Shown one piece after another: positions 48,779 through 52,809 of a DNA stretch of 52,809 nt (positions are counted from its first letter, which is position 1; each line of letters opens with the position of its first letter). A program made the translations under genes and the position numbers. Origin of the DNA: Pedobacter terrae (GTDB taxonomy: Bacteria; Bacteroidota; Bacteroidia; Sphingobacteriales; Sphingobacteriaceae); assembly GCF_900100705.1 (NCBI RefSeq), contig NZ_FNCH01000031.1, forward strand, positions 1 to 52,809, given 5' to 3'. The notes under the pieces were generated by a model. It did no database searches, was not told the origin of the DNA, and saw nothing but the letters and a program-made list of their open reading frames with translations.

Positions 48779-51505
48779 TTACTTAACAAGATACTTAAAT
48801 ACCGATCTTCCTAAATTACCATTGGCATCTATTCCTTCAATAATTACTTTATACTGTCCTTTACCATCAGCATTGTAATATTCAAAAGAAGCATTACCTG
48901 TTGCATCCGTAACTACTTTAGGGTTCCAGTAAATAGTGGTTCTTAAGTCATTCCGATTCATGCTGGCAGGAACATCATACTTAGGTGAGTAAAACTGTTT
49001 TTCTTTGTTATAACCTTGTGGCGAGAAAGTAAGCTCATAGTATTTAGGAAGCATATCCATCAACTGAGCCTTTGTAATCTTTGTGCCTTTTGGTGCTTTT
49101 TTCTGGTTAAATACAATTACACCATTTACATTGTTGGCACGGTTTACCAAACCTAAGTCATCCCTTAAAAAGACCTCAACCGATTCGAGTTGATTAACGT
49201 CTATCGTATTAATCTGGTTTACATCCACATTCATACCGTTAATGAAAATACCCATCGGGATTTTTTTACCCTGGTTGTAATCGCGGGTTACGTAAAAGTT
49301 ATTATCGGCAAAGGTAACCCCCGCCAGCATGCCTTGTAGACAGTTAATCAGCAATCCACAGCCTTTAAACCGATCGCCACTAACTTCATGGTCGGCCATT
49401 TGGCTTAGTCCGCTCAATGCAGGGTAATCCTTATGACTTACTTTCGGAACCACTGCGCCTTTAATGGTCACATCTTTTAGCGTATGTAAATAAGCATATT
49501 GTTTTTTACTGTTATCTAAATAACTGGTTAAAGTACTATCTATATTTAAAACCTCTTCGGCTGCACTAAAATTTCTGGTTAGTGTTGGTATAGGTGCACC
49601 ATTTAAGCTTAAGGTCATGTTTTTATAGTTTACATTGTACTTGGCAGTAATGGTTACTTTCGATGAATCGTTAAATACCAGGTTTGAGAATTTAAAGTTT
49701 CCTACCGGATCTGTTATACCTTCCTGGTTAAAGCGTTTATCAGGTATGGTTAATAATAAGGCTCCTTTTCTAACCGGAATACCATTATTCTGACGCAAAA
49801 TACCAGAAATTTCGATGCCTTGCTCCGGTAAGAAATCAATTTTTGGCAATTTATTGGCAAGTATATCGGTATATTTAAAACTGCGGTAACCCTGGGTAAG
49901 AAGCAATACATCTAAATCTGCATGTTTCTTAGCATCGGGTGCATTAAAATAGTAGTTGGCTTTTTCAATATAACCTTTAACATCGCTGCTTAATAACAGG
50001 CCTGTTAATATTGTACTGGTGGCATCTTCGCTAGATGGAACTTTCGTTTCATCCACAACCGCTACAGAAAAACTACCTTCTACAGGAGCGCCATCTTTTT
50101 TGGCCGCCACATTTATCTTCACTTTTTTCTTTGTTCCATAAGTAGTTGCAGCGCTGGTTAACGTTACTGCCATGGTATTTTTGTGCTGAACAAAAACCAG
50201 TCGCTCACTTAGTGGTTTACCAAACTCATTAAACAGGGTAAATTGCGCAATTCCATTTGGGAATTTAGATTTAAGTACAGTGGTATTGTATTCTTTATTT
50301 GATAAGGCTGTTTGTGCACCATAACAGATCACACCCTTGCTTTGTGCTATTAAATAAAGCTTTTTGCCCTGGTTTTGCTCGAAGAAGGCATCGTTAGCCG
50401 AAATTTTGATGGCTATATTATCTGCACTGCTGTTATCTATACTTACAGAAACACCATTTACGGCAACAGTTGGCAAATTATAATTTTGAGTAGTTCCATC
50501 GGCATAGGTAACAGTTGCTTTATAAGTTTTTCCAGCTTCTGCCAATAAGTTAAAACTGCCCATACCTAAATGCTGAGCAGTAAAGGTGGCAACAGTTTTG
50601 CCATCGTTATCGGTTACCGTACCTTTTGAGTTAATACCCAAACCATCACTCTTAGTCGCTTTAAAGGCTACCTTATTGTTTAGGCCAGCAATTAAACTTC
50701 CACCCTCAGGGAAAAATTGAAAATCTTTGCTTACGATTGCATTTTTAAGCAGAAAACTGCTGCTTGCCACATCTTTATCAGTGGTGTTAATGCTGGTAAT
50801 TAATTCACCTTTTTGTAACTGATATTCGGCCTTTTGGGCGTTGCTCATCGCGATGGTCAAATAACCATTCGCATCCGTTGTACCCCTGCCTTTGGCAATT
50901 ACCGTAAAACTGGTCACTACCTGCCAGCTTACATTTTTATTGGCGTAGGGTTTATTACTGGCATCTTTAAATTGTACACGCGCATCAATTTTTTCCAATT
51001 TATCTGTAGAGGTATTTTTGTAAGTAATGTGGGTTTTTACCTCTTTATCAATGGCTTCGCCTACGTAAAAAGTTTTGTTAAAATAAGCGGGGTCATCACT
51101 GTTGAGCATCCATAAAGTATAAGCCCTGATGTGGTAGTTACCCTGTTTATAGTTAATTTGATCTAAAGGGAAGCTGCCATAAGCAAGGCCACCGGTTATG
51201 GGTAACTTTAAGGTTTGGATAAGTGAATCTTTCTGATTGATTACATCAACATAAATGATTTTACTGATGCCAGATAAGAAATTCTGATTTTCAGTAACAT
51301 AAGCTTTAAACCAAACCGTATCTGCTACTGCATAATAAGGTTTATCAAAATGAAGGTAAATCTTTTCAGCAGGGTAATCGCTCAATACCTTATTCGTTTT
51401 GGTGATGATGGTGTTGATGCTAATGGTATCGGTTTGGGCCGAAGAAGAAAAACTGAGTATTGATAAGAGCGATAGTATGATAAACGATAATCTAAAAATC
51501 TTCAT
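48779..51505 (-). CDS. Exported MG2/plug-domain protein without a beta-barrel
   Basis: Starting at MKIFRLSFII (51505), the 908-residue protein has a signal peptide ending SSSAQ. The first half resembles macroglobulin MG2-like domains (YLHFDKPYYAVADTVWFKAY, WQVVTSFTVIAKGRGTTDAN). The second half contains a TonB-receptor-type plug (about 690-815, CGLLINCLQGMLAGVTFADN, NQLESVEVFLRDD) and ends in a small beta-domain (FEYYNADGKGQYKVIIEGID). No outer-membrane barrel follows the plug. Proteins of this layout are frequent in Bacteroidota but have no proven function. The frame from 51538 adds 11 residues before the signal and is rejected. It is convergent with the dehydrogenase. Confidence 0.75.
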   Translation of the reverse strand: MKIFRLSFIILSLLSILSFSSSAQTDTISINTIITKTNKVLSDYPAEKIYLHFDKPYYAVADTVWFKAYVTENQNFLSGISKIIYVDVINQKDSLIQTLKLPITGGLAYGSFPLDQINYKQGNYHIRAYTLWMLNSDDPAYFNKTFYVGEAIDKEVKTHITYKNTSTDKLEKIDARVQFKDASNKPYANKNVSWQVVTSFTVIAKGRGTTDANGYLTIAMSNAQKAEYQLQKGELITSINTTDKDVASSSFLLKNAIVSKDFQFFPEGGSLIAGLNNKVAFKATKSDGLGINSKGTVTDNDGKTVATFTAQHLGMGSFNLLAEAGKTYKATVTYADGTTQNYNLPTVAVNGVSVSIDNSSADNIAIKISANDAFFEQNQGKKLYLIAQSKGVICYGAQTALSNKEYNTTVLKSKFPNGIAQFTLFNEFGKPLSERLVFVQHKNTMAVTLTSAATTYGTKKKVKINVAAKKDGAPVEGSFSVAVVDETKVPSSEDATSTILTGLLLSSDVKGYIEKANYYFNAPDAKKHADLDVLLLTQGYRSFKYTDILANKLPKIDFLPEQGIEISGILRQNNGIPVRKGALLLTIPDKRFNQEGITDPVGNFKFSNLVFNDSSKVTITAKYNVNYKNMTLSLNGAPIPTLTRNFSAAEEVLNIDSTLTSYLDNSKKQYAYLHTLKDVTIKGAVVPKVSHKDYPALSGLSQMADHEVSGDRFKGCGLLINCLQGMLAGVTFADNNFYVTRDYNQGKKIPMGIFINGMNVDVNQINTIDVNQLESVEVFLRDDLGLVNRANNVNGVIVFNQKKAPKGTKITKAQLMDMLPKYYELTFSPQGYNKEKQFYSPKYDVPASMNRNDLRTTIYWNPKVVTDATGNASFEYYNADGKGQYKVIIEGIDANGNLGRSVFKYLVK

Positions 51506-51862
51506 GGATTGGGTATTAAAGCTCGTAAATATATCCAATTATAAATAGCTGTCCTAAATTGTACGGAGGTTTAACATTTTTTTACAAAAATTTCTATGTT
51601 TAATTGTCATTCTGAACTTGTTTCAAGGTCTACGAATGAAGTGCTTTTTAGTTTAACCTAGTTAATTGTTTAAACCGGTTAATTGACTCCAAACCTCAGA
51701 TTGGTGCAATAGTCATTTGTTCATTCCCTGCGTACCGTCATCCTGACCTTGTTTCAGGATCTTAGAACAACCGATAAAGATGCTGAAACACCCGTCCGAC
51801 TGGCCGGGCGGAAGTTCAGCAGGACGATATATTGGAGGCATCATCACAATATGTGCTAAATC
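51506..51862. other. Gene-free spacer with GTCAT-CTGAAC repeats
   Basis: Repeats occur at 51606-51631 (GTCATTCTGAACTTGTTTC) and 51736-51826. The latter is a paired form in which CGTCATCCTGACC faces a tail GAAGTTCAGCAGGACG, with a GC-rich CCGTCCGACTGGCCGGGCGG insert. Nothing codes here. Confidence 0.65.
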
Positions 51863-51885
51863 AAAAAAGCCGCTAAATAAGCGGC
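51863..51885 (-). terminator. Terminator of the nitroreductase gene
   Basis: On the minus strand GCCGCT pairs with AGCGGC around TATTT, followed by TTTTTT. It starts about 28 bases after the stop at 51914. Confidence 0.8.
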
Positions 51886-51913
51886 CCGTTTTCAATATAA
51901 TGGTGTTTGCCTG

Positions 51914-52546
51914 TTATTTCAATTCAATTAAGAATTCTTCTTTTGGTGTACGTACTTTTTTAAGGTTTACCAACCAATCACCAGCTTCGTCTCTGTATCC
52001 TAAAGGCAATAAAGTAACACTTTTTAAGCCTTTTTTATCTAGACCTAAAAGTTCATCTAAAGCAGGTCCGTTAAAACCTTCCATTGGTGTAGCATCTACT
52101 TTTAACACAGCAGCTTCTGCAATCGCAATACCGAAAGCAATATAAGCCTGATGGGCTGCATGGTTAAAGTTTTCTTCTGCAGTTCTGGATAAAAGCATGC
52201 CTTTAAGTTGTGCCTTGTAAGCATCTGTAGTATCTAATGGTAAGCCACGCTCTGCATTCATTCTGTCGAAAACTTCATCTATACCTTCTTCTGTATAATT
52301 TTCGTTTGCAGCAAAAATTAACAGGTGGGAAGAGTCGATCACTTGCGCCTGGTTAAAAGCAATCGGCGCAATTTTCTCTTTTAATTCCTGGTTGGTTACC
52401 ACAATTATTTTAAAGGGCTGCAAGCCTGATGATGTTGGCGCCAAATGTGCCGCTGCAATAATTTTATCAACTTTTTCCTGTTCAACAGGTTGACCGTTCA
52501 TTTTCTTAACGGCATAACGCCAGTTTAGTGCATCTATTAAGCTCAT
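51914..52546 (-). CDS. Nitroreductase-family NAD(P)H-dependent FMN oxidoreductase
   Basis: The 210-residue enzyme is of NfsB type. N-terminal LNWRYAVKKMNG is the typical FMN-phosphate-binding region, HLAPTSSGLQPFKIIVVTN holds the conserved Ser/Gln contacts, and AYIAFGIAIAEAAVLKVDAT plus MEGFNGPALDELLGL form the core helices near the flavin. The length is normal. These enzymes reduce nitro compounds, quinones or flavins. It is monocistronic with a clear terminator and A/T-rich upstream DNA. Physiological substrate is unknown. Confidence 0.92.
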   Translation of the reverse strand: MSLIDALNWRYAVKKMNGQPVEQEKVDKIIAAAHLAPTSSGLQPFKIIVVTNQELKEKIAPIAFNQAQVIDSSHLLIFAANENYTEEGIDEVFDRMNAERGLPLDTTDAYKAQLKGMLLSRTAEENFNHAAHQAYIAFGIAIAEAAVLKVDATPMEGFNGPALDELLGLDKKGLKSVTLLPLGYRDEAGDWLVNLKKVRTPKEEFLIELK

Positions 52547-52697
52547 ATTTTTGAAGATTTTTTTTAAATTTTATGAAGCAAAGATGGAAATAAGGAACAA
52601 ACCTATTGTTGATGTATGGTAAGAAAACAAAATACCTAGTAATCTAGTCGTTATTAAAGATGAAGCCGTTATTATAATTGACAGATTCCATCGTTAC

Positions 52698-52729
52698 CGT
52701 CATCCTGAACTTGTTTCACTGTTGTCCGG
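52698..52729 (+). repeat. GTCAT-CTGAAC repeat, right end
   Basis: Reads CGTCATCCTGAACTTG then TTTCACTGTTGTCCGG. It is the inverted match (31 of 32) of 265-296. Confidence 0.8.
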
Positions 52730-52749
52730 AGAAAATATTTTTTGCTTAT

Positions 52750-52780
52750 AAAAAAAGGGTAGCGATAAAAGCTACCCTTT
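52750..52780 (-). terminator. Terminator of a gene beyond the right edge
   Basis: On the minus strand AAAGGGTAGC pairs with GCTACCCTTT around a 7-base loop, followed by an unbroken T run. A minus-strand gene should end to the right, outside or at the edge of the window; no coding part of it is visible with confidence. Confidence 0.7.
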
Positions 52781-52809
52781 GTGCTGTTATATTTGAGTTA
52801 CCACACCTA

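Overview
The window comes from a member of the Bacteroidota, most likely Pedobacter or a close relative in the Sphingobacteriaceae. The reasons are a SusC/SusD pair, several TonB-dependent outer-membrane proteins, a DUF4249 lipoprotein, A/T-rich start regions without Shine-Dalgarno sequences, promoter elements of the TTTG/TAnnTTTG type, and intergenic regions packed with short palindromic repeats. Assignment is from protein and motif recognition only; no database search was possible.

Left part (1-15 kb). The end of an IS4-type transposase is followed by a minus-strand cluster ileS - DksA/TraR-like - lspA. ileS carries a strikingly AT-rich stretch in frame. Next come two small membrane proteins, an RND/MMPL exporter facing recO, two identical tRNA-Val(TAC) genes with their terminators, and metabolic genes (VOC protein, UbiA-like membrane protein, methyltransferase, thioredoxin-reductase-like flavoprotein, amino-acid permease).

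Middle part (15-31 kb). A PadR regulator and a PspC-domain membrane protein form an operon behind a palindromic operator. An outer-membrane beta-barrel protein and small lipoproteins follow. From 20.5 to 31.9 kb the DNA is gene-poor and repeat-rich. It holds a DUF6261 gene preceded by a 42-bp tandem array, a decayed RadC-like gene, an AT-rich islet (SUKH/SMI1-KNR4 protein, two unknown proteins, a frameshifted DUF2310 gene), a FUSC membrane protein and an SGNH hydrolase. Several repeat families share CGTCAT/ATGACG ends.

Right part (31.9-52.8 kb). A polysaccharide utilization locus runs on the plus strand: a membrane-spanning sensor with a LuxR-type helix-turn-helix, SusC, SusD, a GH30 and a GH5 glycosidase, then a seven-heme cytochrome c, a second TonB-dependent receptor, a DUF4249 lipoprotein and a 2-hydroxyacid dehydrogenase. 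GH30 plus GH5 suggests beta-glucan (perhaps fungal beta-1,6/1,3-glucan) as substrate. The sensor would detect breakdown products, SusCD would import oligosaccharides, and the two enzymes would cut the chain. A plug-domain macroglobulin-like protein and a nitroreductase close the window on the minus strand.

I found no CRISPR array, prophage or clearly new defence system. The best leads are the ileS insert, the helically phased 42-bp array before DUF6261, the seven-heme cytochrome behind the glucanases, an attenuator-like hairpin before GH30, and the common architecture of the intergenic repeat families.
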